Positions 7,906 through 14,960 of a stretch of 14,960 bases of DNA are shown here, one piece after another. The notes below the pieces were generated by a model. It did no database searches, was not told the origin of the DNA, and saw nothing but the letters and a program-made list of their open reading frames with translations. The stretch covers positions 1-14,960 of the forward strand of contig CAZWDR010000068.1 of NCBI GenBank assembly GCA_964632365.1. The letters run 5' to 3'. Origin of the DNA: ZC4RG30 sp964632365. GTDB lineage: Bacteria > Pseudomonadota > Gammaproteobacteria > Steroidobacterales > Steroidobacteraceae. The translations under genes were made by a program, and so were the position numbers. The first letter of the stretch is position 1. Each line of letters opens with the position of its first letter.

Positions 7906-8988
7906 GTGCGCGTCTTCAACTTCTCGGCCGGTCCGGCCATCCTTCCCCAGCCAGTGCTCGAACAGGTGCGCGACGAACTGCCCGACTGGCAGCGCAGCGG
8001 CATGTCGGTGCTGGAAGTCAGTCACCGCGGCAAGGCATTCGTGCGCGTCGCCGAAGAGGCCGCGCAGGACCTGCGCACGCTGCTGGCGCTGCCGTCGAAC
8101 TACAAGGTGCTGTTCCTGTCCGGTGGTGCCACCGGCCAGTTCGCGGCGATCCCGCTGAACCTCGCCGCCGCAGATGCCACGGTCGACTATGTCAACACCG
8201 GCTCCTGGTCGAAGAAGGCGCTGGAAGAGGCACGCAGCTTCTGCGCCAACGTGAATGTGGTGGCCGACGCGAAGCCTGCCGGCTATACGTCGGTGCCGCC
8301 GCAGCAGCAGTGGAAGACTTCCCCTCACGCAGCCTACCTGCACTACACGCCGAACGAGACCATCGGCGGTGTGGAATTCCCCTTCGTGCCGGATGCCGGC
8401 ACCGTGCCGCTGGTGGGTGATTTCTCCTCGACACTGCTGTCGCGCCCGCTCGACGTGTCGCGCTTCGGGCTGGTCTATGCAGGCGCGCAGAAGAACATCG
8501 GGCCGGCGGGTCTCACCATCCTGGTGGTGCGCGAGGACCTGCTTGGCCGCGCGCGACGCGAGACGCCCTCGATCTGGAACTACGCGAAGATGGCCGCGGA
8601 TGACTCGATGTCGAACACGCCGCCCACCTTCGCCTGGTATGTGGCCGGCCTGGTGTTCAAGTGGCTGCTGCAGCTCGGCGGGCTGGCCGCGATGGGCGAG
8701 CGCAACCGCGCGAAGGCCGACACGCTCTATGGCGCCATCGACGGCTCGGATTTCTACGCGAATCCGGTCGACCGCGCGTGCCGCTCCTGGATGAATGTGC
8801 CGTTCACGCTTGCGAAGCCCGAACTGGACAAGACCTTCCTCGGCGAAGCAGAGGCCGCGGGACTGAAAAACCTGGCCGGCCACCGCTCGGTGGGCGGCAT
8901 GCGCGCCAGCCTCTACAACGCGATGCCCCAGCAGGGCGTCGATGCACTGGTGGATTTCATGCGGGAGTTCGAACGGCGCCATGGCTGA
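7906..8988 (+). CDS. serC: Phosphoserine aminotransferase
   Basis: SerC is a PLP enzyme that transfers the amino group of glutamate to 3-phosphohydroxypyruvate, giving O-phosphoserine; it also acts in pyridoxal 5'-phosphate synthesis. The 360-residue protein begins with the family signature VFNFSAGPAILPQPVLEQ, and the phosphate-binding GGATGQFA lies at 73-80. The PLP lysine is Lys196 in YAGAQKNIGPAGLT. HYTPNETIGGVEF and MRASLYNAMP are also typical. I choose the GTG at 7906: AGGG stands 6 bases upstream, the length is normal, and a likely promoter at 7871-7879 lies downstream of the alternative ATG at 7846. It opens an operon of biosynthetic genes. Its last 8 bases overlap the start of serA, which encodes the preceding pathway step. 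Confidence 0.97.
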   Translation: MRVFNFSAGPAILPQPVLEQVRDELPDWQRSGMSVLEVSHRGKAFVRVAEEAAQDLRTLLALPSNYKVLFLSGGATGQFAAIPLNLAAADATVDYVNTGSWSKKALEEARSFCANVNVVADAKPAGYTSVPPQQQWKTSPHAAYLHYTPNETIGGVEFPFVPDAGTVPLVGDFSSTLLSRPLDVSRFGLVYAGAQKNIGPAGLTILVVREDLLGRARRETPSIWNYAKMAADDSMSNTPPTFAWYVAGLVFKWLLQLGGLAAMGERNRAKADTLYGAIDGSDFYANPVDRACRSWMNVPFTLAKPELDKTFLGEAEAAGLKNLAGHRSVGGMRASLYNAMPQQGVDALVDFMREFERRHG

Positions 8989-10177
8989 CAGATTCCGGAT
9001 CCAGACGGTCAACAACATCAGCGCGAAGGGCCTCGCGCGACTGCCCGACGCGCGTTACGAGGTGGGCCCGGATGTCACGCGGCCCGATGCGCTGCTGGTG
9101 CGTTCGGCAGACCTGCACAAGGTGCAGATCCCCGACAGCGTGCTGGCCGTGGCCCGCGCTGGCGCCGGCACCAACAACATCCCGGTCGCGGCGCTGTCGG
9201 CGCGCGGCATCCCGGTGTTCAATTCTCCCGGCGCGAACGCCAACGCGGTGAAGGAGCTGGTGATCGCGGGCCTGTTCCTGGCCGCGCGCAACATCGGACC
9301 GGCCTGGCTGTTCGCGCGCGCGCAAAACGGCGATGACGCGGCCATCGATGCGGCGGTGGAGAAGGGCAAGAAGAACTTCGTCGGCTTCGAGCTGCCGGGC
9401 CGCACGCTGGGCGTGATCGGCCTCGGCGCGATCGGCGTCGAGGTCGCCAACTGCGCGCTGGCGCTGGGCATGAAGGTGCTCGGCTACGACCCGCAGATCA
9501 CCGTGCGGCGCGCGTGGGAGCTGTCATCCACGGTGCAGCAGGCCCAGTCGCTGGAAGACCTGTTCGCGCGCAGCGATGCGGTCACGGTGCACGTGCCGCT
9601 GAACGACGCCACCCGCGGGCTGGTGAACGCGGAACGCGTCGCGCTGATGCGTCGGGGCGGCGTGGTGCTGAATTTCGCGCGCGGCGGCATCGTCGACACC
9701 GCGGCCGTGCTCGCGGCGCTGGATGCCGGTCAGCTGCACGGCTATGTCTGCGACTTCCCGAGCAACGCGCTGAAGGACCACCCGAAGGTGGTGACGCTGC
9801 CGCACCTGGGCGCCTCCACCGGCGAGGCCGAGGAGAACTGCGCGGTGATGGCCGCCGAGCAGCTGCGTGAGTTCCTCGAGAACGGCAACCTGCGCAATGC
9901 GGTCAACTTCCCGGAGGCGGTGATGCCACGCACGGCAGGCACCACGCGCATGGTCATCGCCAACAGCAATGTCCCGAACATGGTGGGCCAGATCTCCACC
10001 ACGCTGGCCGCCTCGCAGGTGAACATCGCCGACCTGCTGAACAAGTCGCGCGGCGAATATGCCTACACGCTGATCGACGCGGACAACTCCATCGATGCGG
10101 CGACCTTCGCGGCCGTGCGCGCGATCGAGGGCGTGCTGTCCGCGCGGCTGATCGGCGACCCCGCGCGGCATGGCTAA
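8981..10177 (+). CDS. serA: D-3-phosphoglycerate dehydrogenase, short ACT-containing type
   Basis: SerA oxidises 3-phosphoglycerate to 3-phosphohydroxypyruvate, the substrate of SerC encoded just upstream. The 398-residue protein has the D-2-hydroxyacid dehydrogenase fold, with NAD-binding GLGAIG at 147-152, the catalytic Arg234 in NFARGG, the catalytic His275 in LPHLGAST, and a C-terminal ACT domain (about 323-395) that probably senses serine. The opening RIQTVNNISAKGL, the block FNSPGANANAVKELVIAG and the phrase YVCDFPSNALKDHP identify the short form I know mainly from Clostridia and Bacteroides rather than the E. coli type. The third member of the catalytic triad, a glutamate about 29 residues after the arginine, is not obvious: that segment reads DFPSNAL. 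The ATG at 8981 overlaps the serC end by 8 bases (ATGGCTGA), indicating coupled translation; no good Shine-Dalgarno is seen. Confidence 0.93.
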   Translation: MADRFRIQTVNNISAKGLARLPDARYEVGPDVTRPDALLVRSADLHKVQIPDSVLAVARAGAGTNNIPVAALSARGIPVFNSPGANANAVKELVIAGLFLAARNIGPAWLFARAQNGDDAAIDAAVEKGKKNFVGFELPGRTLGVIGLGAIGVEVANCALALGMKVLGYDPQITVRRAWELSSTVQQAQSLEDLFARSDAVTVHVPLNDATRGLVNAERVALMRRGGVVLNFARGGIVDTAAVLAALDAGQLHGYVCDFPSNALKDHPKVVTLPHLGASTGEAEENCAVMAAEQLREFLENGNLRNAVNFPEAVMPRTAGTTRMVIANSNVPNMVGQISTTLAASQVNIADLLNKSRGEYAYTLIDADNSIDAATFAAVRAIEGVLSARLIGDPARHG

Positions 10178-11075
10178 GGGCAAGTCCGGATCCGGGTCGT
10201 CCCCGGCGAAGCGGCGCGCCACGACTGCGCGTCAGAAGCCTGCGCCTCAGAAGCCTGCGCAGCGTGTGGCCTATCTGGGACCGGAAGGCACCTACAGCCA
10301 CTCCGCCGTGCAGGCCATGTTCGGCGACGCGGTCGACGGGCTGCCGCTGCCGTCGATCGAAGACGTGTTCGAGGCCGTGCAGCAGCGCCGCGCGCAGGCG
10401 GGCGTGGTGCCGGTGGAGAACTCCTCCGAGGGCGCAGTGAACATCACGCTCGATCGCCTGATGAGCGCAAGTCCGCCGCTGTGCGGCGAGATCGAACTGC
10501 GCGTGCACCACAACCTGCTTGGCCGCATGCAGAAGCCTGGCAGCGTGAAACGGGTCTTCGCACATCCGCAGGCGCTGGCACAGTGCCGTCACTGGCTGGA
10601 TGCACACCTGCCGGGCGTGCCGCGCATGCCGGTGAGCAGCAATGCGGAAGGTGCGCGCCGCGCGGCGGAGGAGAGCGGCACCGCCGCCGTGGCCGGCGCG
10701 GTCGCCGCGCAGGTCTATGGCCTGCGTCTGCTGGCCAGCAACATCGAGGACCACAGCCACAACACCACGCGGTTCCTCGTGCTGGGGCGCAAGCGCCCGG
10801 CCGCCAGCGGCCGCGACAAGACCAGCATCCTGGTGTCGGGCCGCAAGGACGAGGCGGGCTCGCTGTTCCGTCTGCTCGAACCGCTGGCCGCGCATGGCAT
10901 CAACCTGACCCGCATCGAGTCGCGGCCGTCGCGCCGGCGCAAGTGGGAATACGTGTTCTTCATCGACCTCGATGGCCATGTCGATGATGCGCCGCTGGCC
11001 CGTGCGCTGGCGGCGTTGCGCGAACGCAGTTCGATGTACCGGGTGCTGGGCTCCTATCCCCGGGCCACCGCATGA
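10170..11075 (+). CDS. pheA: Prephenate dehydratase without chorismate mutase domain
   Basis: The enzyme converts prephenate to phenylpyruvate, the committed step to phenylalanine. The 301-residue protein has a periplasmic-binding-like dehydratase domain from RVAYLGPEGTYSHSAV (32-47) through PVENSSEGAVN (81-91) to the catalytic HNTTRFLVLG (197-206). A C-terminal ACT domain (about 218-298) carries the Phe-binding ESRP at 250-253, so feedback inhibition is likely. Most gammaproteobacterial PheA proteins carry an N-terminal chorismate mutase domain of about 90 residues; here only about 30 basic, low-complexity residues precede the dehydratase. That tail contains a 5-codon tandem repeat. The ATG at 10170 overlaps the serA end by 8 bases (ATGGCTAA) and the gene overlaps hisC by 4, so translation is probably coupled. 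Chorismate mutase must be encoded elsewhere. Confidence 0.95.
   Translation: MAKGKSGSGSSPAKRRATTARQKPAPQKPAQRVAYLGPEGTYSHSAVQAMFGDAVDGLPLPSIEDVFEAVQQRRAQAGVVPVENSSEGAVNITLDRLMSASPPLCGEIELRVHHNLLGRMQKPGSVKRVFAHPQALAQCRHWLDAHLPGVPRMPVSSNAEGARRAAEESGTAAVAGAVAAQVYGLRLLASNIEDHSHNTTRFLVLGRKRPAASGRDKTSILVSGRKDEAGSLFRLLEPLAAHGINLTRIESRPSRRRKWEYVFFIDLDGHVDDAPLARALAALRERSSMYRVLGSYPRATA
10232..10260 (+). repeat. In-frame 15-bp tandem repeat in the pheA N-terminal tail
   Basis: TCAGAAGCCTGCGC occurs at 10232-10245 and again at 10247-10260, a period of 15 bases. It encodes QKPAP then QKPAQ. Five-codon units like this arise by slippage and fit a disordered linker. Confidence 0.7.
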
Positions 11076-12190
11076 GCGCCGCATCGCTGGGCACCGCCGC
11101 CGTCCGGGCCCTCGCTCCCTATGTGATCGGCAAGCCGATCCAGGAGCTGGCGCGCGAACTGGGCATCGATGAGGCCGACATCATCAAGCTGGCGTCGAAC
11201 GAGAACCCGCTGGGGCCCTCGCCGGCCGTGGTGGCGGCGATGCAGGCGTCACTCGCCGATGTCTGGCTCTACCCGGACGGCAATGGTCATGACCTGAAAC
11301 AGGCCATCGCGCAGCGGCATGGCGTGGCGATGGAGCAGGTGACGCTGGGCAATGGCTCCAACGACCTGCTGGTGCTGCTGGCCGAGGCCTTGCTGGGGCC
11401 GGGCACTTCCGCGGTGATCGCGCAGCATGCCTTTGCGATCTACGGCATCGCCGTGCAGGCCACCGGTGCGCGCGCCCATGTCGTGCCGGCGCATCCGCGC
11501 GGCCATGCGATGGCACTGGGCCACGACCTGGAGGCGATGCGGCAGGCCATCGATGCCGACACGCGCCTGGTGTTCATCGCCAATCCCAACAATCCCACCG
11601 GCACGTGGAACACCGCTGCACAGCTGGCGGCCTTCCTCGACGCGGTGCCACCGCAGGTGGTGGTCGCGCTGGATGAGGCCTATTTCGAATACTCCCGCCG
11701 CGTCGATTGTCCCGACGGCATGGATCTCCTCGGCCGTCATCCGAACCTCGTCGTGCTGCGCACGTTCTCGAAGGCCCATGCGCTGGCCGGCGTGCGCGTG
11801 GGCTATGCGGTTTCCTCGCCCGGCGTGGCCGACCTGCTGAATCGCGTGCGCCAGCCCTTCAATGTGAACATTCCGGCGCTGGTCGGTGCCCGTGCAGCGC
11901 TGGCCGACACGGAGCAGCCGCAGCGCGCGCTGCAGCTGGTGGAGGAGGGCCTGCGCCAGCTCGGGGCCGCACTCCCGCCGCTGGGTGCGAAGGTATATCC
12001 GACTGCCGGCAACTTCGTGCTGGTCGAGGTGCCGGATGCGATGGGCGTCTATCACCGCCTGCTGCGCGCCGGCGTGATCGTGCGTCCGGTGGCCGGTTAC
12101 GGGCTGCCCGATGGCCTGCGCATCACGGTGGGCACGGCGCGGCAGAATGAACGACTGATCCGCGCGCTGTCCGGCGCGCTGGCTGGCTGA
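11072..12190 (+). CDS. hisC: Histidinol-phosphate / aromatic aminotransferase HisC
   Basis: This class I/II PLP aminotransferase exchanges amino groups between glutamate and imidazole-acetol phosphate in histidine synthesis. HisC paralogues in this operon context are often also credited with aromatic amino-acid transamination. The 372-residue protein shows LASNENPLGPSP (40-51), the GNGSNDLL motif, IANPNNPTGTW (169-179), ALDEAYFEY (199-207), the PLP lysine Lys234 in RTFSKAHALAGVRVGY, and the substrate-phosphate arginine in GLRITVG near the end. No other his genes are nearby. Its place directly after pheA fits the final step from phenylpyruvate to phenylalanine; that role is inferred. The ATG overlaps the pheA stop by 4 bases (ATGA) and has no Shine-Dalgarno, so translation is probably coupled. 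Confidence 0.95.
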   Translation: MSAASLGTAAVRALAPYVIGKPIQELARELGIDEADIIKLASNENPLGPSPAVVAAMQASLADVWLYPDGNGHDLKQAIAQRHGVAMEQVTLGNGSNDLLVLLAEALLGPGTSAVIAQHAFAIYGIAVQATGARAHVVPAHPRGHAMALGHDLEAMRQAIDADTRLVFIANPNNPTGTWNTAAQLAAFLDAVPPQVVVALDEAYFEYSRRVDCPDGMDLLGRHPNLVVLRTFSKAHALAGVRVGYAVSSPGVADLLNRVRQPFNVNIPALVGARAALADTEQPQRALQLVEEGLRQLGAALPPLGAKVYPTAGNFVLVEVPDAMGVYHRLLRAGVIVRPVAGYGLPDGLRITVGTARQNERLIRALSGALAG

Positions 12191-12196
12191 GGTGGC

Positions 12197-13498
12197 ATGA
12201 AGAACTGGCAAGTGAATCCGGCGGCGCAGGTGCGTGGACGCGTGCGGGTGCCCGGCGACAAATCGATCTCGCATCGCTCGGTGATGCTGGGTGGCATCGC
12301 CGAAGGGCGCACCGAGGTCACCGGCTTTCTGGCCGGTGCCGACTGCCTCGCGACGCTCGATGCATTCCGGCGCATGGGCGTGGCCGTCGATCGCCTGGAC
12401 GAAACCTCGCTGCGGGTCCACGGCCGTGGACTGCATGGCCTGCAGGCGCCGGATGCGGTGCTCGACATGGGCAATGCCGGCACGGCGATCCGCCTGTCGA
12501 TGGGGCTGTTGTCGGGCCAGCGCTTCGGGACGACACTCACCGGCGATGCCTCGCTGCGCGCAAGGCCGATGGAGCGCGTCGCCGGCCCGCTGCGGCAGAT
12601 GGGTGCGCGCATCGACACCACCGACGGCAAGCCACCGGTGACCGTCCATCCATCCGACGGCCTGCACGGCATCGACTATGCGCTGCCGATGGCCAGCGCG
12701 CAGGTGAAGTCGGCCATCCTGCTGGCCGGGCTGTATGCACAGGGCCGCACCAGCGTCACCGAGCCGGCGCCGACCCGCGACCACACCGAGCGCATGCTGC
12801 GCAGCTTCGGGATCGACGTGCGCACCGAGGGCGCCCGTGCCAGCCTCGAGGGCCTGCAGCCGTTGCAGGGCGCGCGCATCGCGGTGCCCGGCGACATCTC
12901 CTCCGCGGCGTTCTTCCTGGTGGCCGGGTGTCTTGCCGGTGCCGATGACTTCGTGGTGGAGAACGTGGGCATCAATCCCACGCGCACGGGCATCCTCGAC
13001 ATCCTGCGCCTGATGGGCGCGGACCTGCAGGTCGAGCCGCGCGCCGCGCCCGGCGGCGAGCCGGTGGCCGACATCCGCGTGCGCCGCTCGCAGCTGCAGG
13101 GCATCGCCGTGCCGCCGGAACTGGTGCCGCTGGCCATCGACGAGCTGCCAGTGCTGTTCATTGCGGCAGCCGGTGCGCAGGGCGAGACGCTGTTCACGGG
13201 CGCCGCGGAGCTGCGGGTGAAGGAGAGCGACCGCCTCGCGGTGATGTCCGAAGGACTCACGCGGGTGGGCGTGCCCAACGAGCTGCTGGCGGATGGCATC
13301 CGCATCGAGGGCGGGCACCGCCTGCGCAGCGCGCAGATCGACAGCCACAGCGATCACCGCATCGCGATGTCGTTCGCGGTGGCGAGCCTGCTGGCGGATG
13401 CGCCGCTGCAGGTGCGCGATGTCGCCAATGTCGATACCTCGTTCCCCGGCTTCATGGCCACCGCCGCGGCCTGCGGCCTCGATCTCGCCGGCGCATGA
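12197..13498 (+). CDS. aroA: 3-phosphoshikimate 1-carboxyvinyltransferase (EPSP synthase), class II type
   Basis: AroA joins phosphoenolpyruvate to shikimate 3-phosphate to make EPSP, the precursor of chorismate. The 433-residue protein has the substrate-binding GDKSISHRS (20-28), GNAGTAIRL (92-100), GDASLRARPM (116-125), catalytic Asp315 in LAIDELPVL, and Glu343 in RVKESDR. It contains all four motifs used to define class II EPSP synthases: GDKS (20-23), SAQVK (167-171), RDHTE (194-198) and NPTR (260-263). The glycine of GNAGTA, whose change to alanine gives tolerance in some class II enzymes, is unchanged, so I make no claim of glyphosate resistance. In pseudomonads the homologue is fused to TyrA; here it stands alone and no tyrA is present. 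GAGGTGG just before the ATG overlaps the hisC stop and serves as the ribosome-binding site. It overlaps cmk by 4 bases. Confidence 0.97.
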   Translation: MKNWQVNPAAQVRGRVRVPGDKSISHRSVMLGGIAEGRTEVTGFLAGADCLATLDAFRRMGVAVDRLDETSLRVHGRGLHGLQAPDAVLDMGNAGTAIRLSMGLLSGQRFGTTLTGDASLRARPMERVAGPLRQMGARIDTTDGKPPVTVHPSDGLHGIDYALPMASAQVKSAILLAGLYAQGRTSVTEPAPTRDHTERMLRSFGIDVRTEGARASLEGLQPLQGARIAVPGDISSAAFFLVAGCLAGADDFVVENVGINPTRTGILDILRLMGADLQVEPRAAPGGEPVADIRVRRSQLQGIAVPPELVPLAIDELPVLFIAAAGAQGETLFTGAAELRVKESDRLAVMSEGLTRVGVPNELLADGIRIEGGHRLRSAQIDSHSDHRIAMSFAVASLLADAPLQVRDVANVDTSFPGFMATAAACGLDLAGA

Positions 13499-14178
13499 GC
13501 GACGCGCCGGTCATCACCATCGACGGGCCCTCCGGCTCGGGCAAGGGCACCGTCAGCCGCCGCATCGCGGCGCGCCTGGGCTGGCACCTGCTCGACAGCG
13601 GCGCGCTGTACCGGCTGGTCGCGCTGGGCGGCCGGCGCGCGGGCCTCGCCCCCGACGATGAGGCCGGGCACGCAACGCTGGCGGCCGGCATGCGGGTGCA
13701 GTTCGGCGAGTCTGCCGCCGGCGGCGAGCAGGTGCGGTTCGGGGACGCGCTGGAGGACGTGACCGAGGCGATCCGCTCGGAGGAGGCCGGGCAGGGCGCC
13801 TCCCGCGTCGCGGTGTGGCCGTCTGTGCGCAATGCGCTGCTGCAGCGCCAGAAACAATTCGCCCAGCCCCCCGGGCTGGTGGCCGACGGCCGGGACATGG
13901 GGACGGTCGTCTTCCCCGCCGCGCCGCTGAAGATCTTCCTCACCGCGAGCGCCGAGGAGAGGGCCCGCAGGCGCCATAACCAGTTGAAGGACAAGGGTTC
14001 TGGTGCTAGCCTTGCCGCCCTTTCGCAGGAGATAGCCGAGCGCGACAGGCGGGATTCCACCCGCGCCGTGGCGCCCCTGGTGCCCGCGGCGGACGCGATC
14101 ACGGTCGACAGCACCAGCCTCACGATCGACGAGGTGGTCGACCGCATCATGGCCGAAGCGCGGTCGCGCGGATTCTAG
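13495..14178 (+). CDS. cmk: Cytidylate kinase
   Basis: Cmk phosphorylates CMP and dCMP with ATP, recycling nucleotides from RNA and lipid turnover. The 227-residue protein has the P-loop GPSGSGKGT (11-19), the CMP-binding LLDSGALYR (33-41), the segment SRVAVWPSVRNALLQRQ, and VADGRDMGTVVFP. LID and C-terminal signatures (RARRRHNQLKDKG, IAERDRRDSTRAVAPLVPA, DAITVDST) are standard for the bacterial family. The ATG overlaps the aroA stop by 4 bases (ATGA) with no separate Shine-Dalgarno. The cmk–rpsA order is conserved across many proteobacteria, and promoters for rpsA are known to lie within and after cmk in E. coli. Confidence 0.97.
   Translation: MSDAPVITIDGPSGSGKGTVSRRIAARLGWHLLDSGALYRLVALGGRRAGLAPDDEAGHATLAAGMRVQFGESAAGGEQVRFGDALEDVTEAIRSEEAGQGASRVAVWPSVRNALLQRQKQFAQPPGLVADGRDMGTVVFPAAPLKIFLTASAEERARRRHNQLKDKGSGASLAALSQEIAERDRRDSTRAVAPLVPAADAITVDSTSLTIDEVVDRIMAEARSRGF
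13984..14012 (+). promoter_or_regulatory. Possible rpsA promoter inside cmk
   Basis: TTGAAG (13984-13989, 4 of 6) and TAGCCT (14007-14012, 3 of 6, preceded by TGC as an extended -10) are separated by 17 bases. It would give an rpsA leader of about 270 bases. E. coli has an rpsA promoter within cmk, which makes it plausible, but the -10 match is poor. Confidence 0.25.
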
Positions 14179-14290
14179 CTCCCGCCTGGGTTTTTTTGGT
14201 CGGGCTACGCAAGGGATTGCGGTTCAAGCCCGTGTTTCCACACAACCGTGCCGCAGGCAGGACGTTCCGGCAGCACGCAACGAGTACTAC
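14179..14290 (+). promoter_or_regulatory. rpsA leader region with T tract and nested hairpin
   Basis: This 112-base gap contains seven consecutive T (14191-14197) preceded only by a weak CCC/GGG stem (14181-14190). Further on is a nested structure: CGGTT (14220-14224) pairs with AACCG (14244-14248), enclosing GTGT-TTCC-ACAC (14232-14243). The ATG of rpsA has no clear Shine-Dalgarno. In E. coli the rpsA leader is structured, lacks a strong ribosome-binding site, and is the target of S1 autoregulation; the same is likely here but not shown. Confidence 0.4.
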
Positions 14291-14960
14291 ATGAGCGAAT
14301 CTTTCAGCGAACTGTTCGAACAAAGCCTGGCCAACCAGCGCATCCGGCCCGGCCAGATCCTCACTGGTCGCGTGGTCAGTGTCGGCAACGACATGGTCAT
14401 CGTCAATGTGGGTCTGAAGTCCGAAGCCGTCATCCCCATCGAACAGTTCCGCAATGAGCGCGGCGAACTCGAGGTCGTCGAAGGTGACGACGTCGAGGTG
14501 GCGCTCGACGCCATCGAGAACGGCAATGGCGAGACGCACCTGTCGCGCGACAAGGCCAAGCGTGCCCGCACCTGGACGCGCCTCGAGAAGGCGTTCAATG
14601 AGTCCGAGATCGTCACCGGCATCATCACCGGCCGCGTGAAGGGTGGCTTCACGGTCGAGCTGGAGAACGTGCGTGCGTTCCTGCCCGGCTCGCTGGTCGA
14701 TGTGCGCCCCGTGCGCGACACCAGCTACCTCGAGAACAAGCCGCTCGAGTTCAAGGTCATCAAGCTGGACCAGAAGCGCAACAACGTGGTCGTGTCGCGC
14801 CGCGCCGTCGTCGAGCAGGAGTTCTCCGCCGAGCGCAGCGCGCTGATGGACAACCTCGCCGAGGGCACCGTGGTCAAGGGTGTGGTCAAGAACCTCACCG
14901 ACTATGGCGCGTTCGTCGACCTGGGTGGCATCGACGGCCTGCTGCACATCACCGACATGG
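14291..14960 (+). CDS. rpsA: 30S ribosomal protein S1 (3' end outside window)
   Basis: S1 is the large RNA-binding protein that helps the 30S subunit capture mRNAs, especially those with weak Shine-Dalgarno sequences. The window holds the first 223 codons. The start MSESFSELFEQSLANQRIRPG matches the ribosome-docking N-terminus. S1 domain 1 covers about 21-87 (QILTGRVVSVGNDMVIVNVGLKSE) and domain 2 about 105-171 (GRVKGGFTVELENVRAFLPGSLVDVRP, then KLDQKRNNVVVSRRAV). Domain 3 begins at about 192 (GVVKNLTDYGAFVDLGGIDGLLHITDM), where the window ends. Similarity to gammaproteobacterial S1 is very strong. It has its own 112-base leader after cmk and probably its own promoter as well as read-through from cmk. 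Confidence 0.97.
   Translation, partial: MSESFSELFEQSLANQRIRPGQILTGRVVSVGNDMVIVNVGLKSEAVIPIEQFRNERGELEVVEGDDVEVALDAIENGNGETHLSRDKAKRARTWTRLEKAFNESEIVTGIITGRVKGGFTVELENVRAFLPGSLVDVRPVRDTSYLENKPLEFKVIKLDQKRNNVVVSRRAVVEQEFSAERSALMDNLAEGTVVKGVVKNLTDYGAFVDLGGIDGLLHITDM

Noticed and set aside
12473..12505. Glyphosate-resistance alteration in AroA
   Set aside because: The enzyme is class II by motif, but the GNAGTA glycine is unchanged, so no resistance can be claimed from sequence.
11249..13357. A long minus-strand open frame opposite hisC, aroA and their junction
   Set aside because: Same His/Arg/Gln-rich composition as other antisense frames, no recognisable motif, and it spans two conserved genes.
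14181..14197. Intrinsic terminator after cmk
   Set aside because: The T run is good, but the stem before it has only 3 GC pairs around a 4-base loop, too weak for termination.

Overview
The window is one compact stretch of high-GC chromosome, very probably from a gammaproteobacterium. The ubiG–mupP pair next to gyrA, and the order serC–pheA–hisC–aroA–cmk–rpsA downstream of gyrA, match the conserved Pseudomonas-type arrangement. UbiG implies ubiquinone-based respiration. A Nevskiales, Steroidobacterales or Xanthomonadales-like lineage is my guess and is not proven by the sequence. There is no rRNA, tRNA, CRISPR array, insertion sequence or phage gene that I can support, and no gene-free gap longer than about 115 bases.

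Layout. (1) Positions 1-1245, minus strand: a two-gene unit, ubiG followed by a HAD phosphatase of the MupP/Gph type that runs off the left edge. (2) Positions 1359-3998, plus strand: gyrA, divergent from ubiG across a 113-bp promoter region. (3) Positions 4022-7823: an iron-uptake island. A Fiu/PiuA-like TonB-dependent receptor and a PiuC-type Fe(II)/2-oxoglutarate oxygenase lie on the minus strand, and a tonB gene is divergent on the plus strand. The 114-bp space between them holds a convincing Fur box and a second perfect palindrome. (4) Positions 7906-14178, plus strand: a tight amino-acid operon, serC–serA–pheA–hisC–aroA–cmk, with overlaps of 4 to 8 bases at four of its five junctions and a 6-base gap at the other. 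(5) Positions 14179-14960: the rpsA leader and the first 223 codons of ribosomal protein S1.

How the genes work together. SerA and SerC catalyse the first two steps from 3-phosphoglycerate to phosphoserine; SerC also serves pyridoxal phosphate synthesis. AroA makes EPSP on the way to chorismate, PheA converts prephenate to phenylpyruvate, and the HisC-type aminotransferase can transaminate histidinol phosphate and probably aromatic keto acids. Cmk and S1 link the operon to nucleotide supply and translation. The iron island takes up a catecholate-type ferric siderophore with energy passed from TonB; ExbB and ExbD are not here.

Most of the window is ordinary housekeeping DNA, and I see no wholly new system. 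The points most worth checking are: the iron island between gyrA and serC; the symmetric Fur-controlled divergent promoter with an extra operator-like palindrome; candidate leaderless starts for tonB and ubiG; a PheA with no chorismate mutase domain; and an anaerobe-type short SerA whose usual catalytic glutamate position appears not to be acidic.
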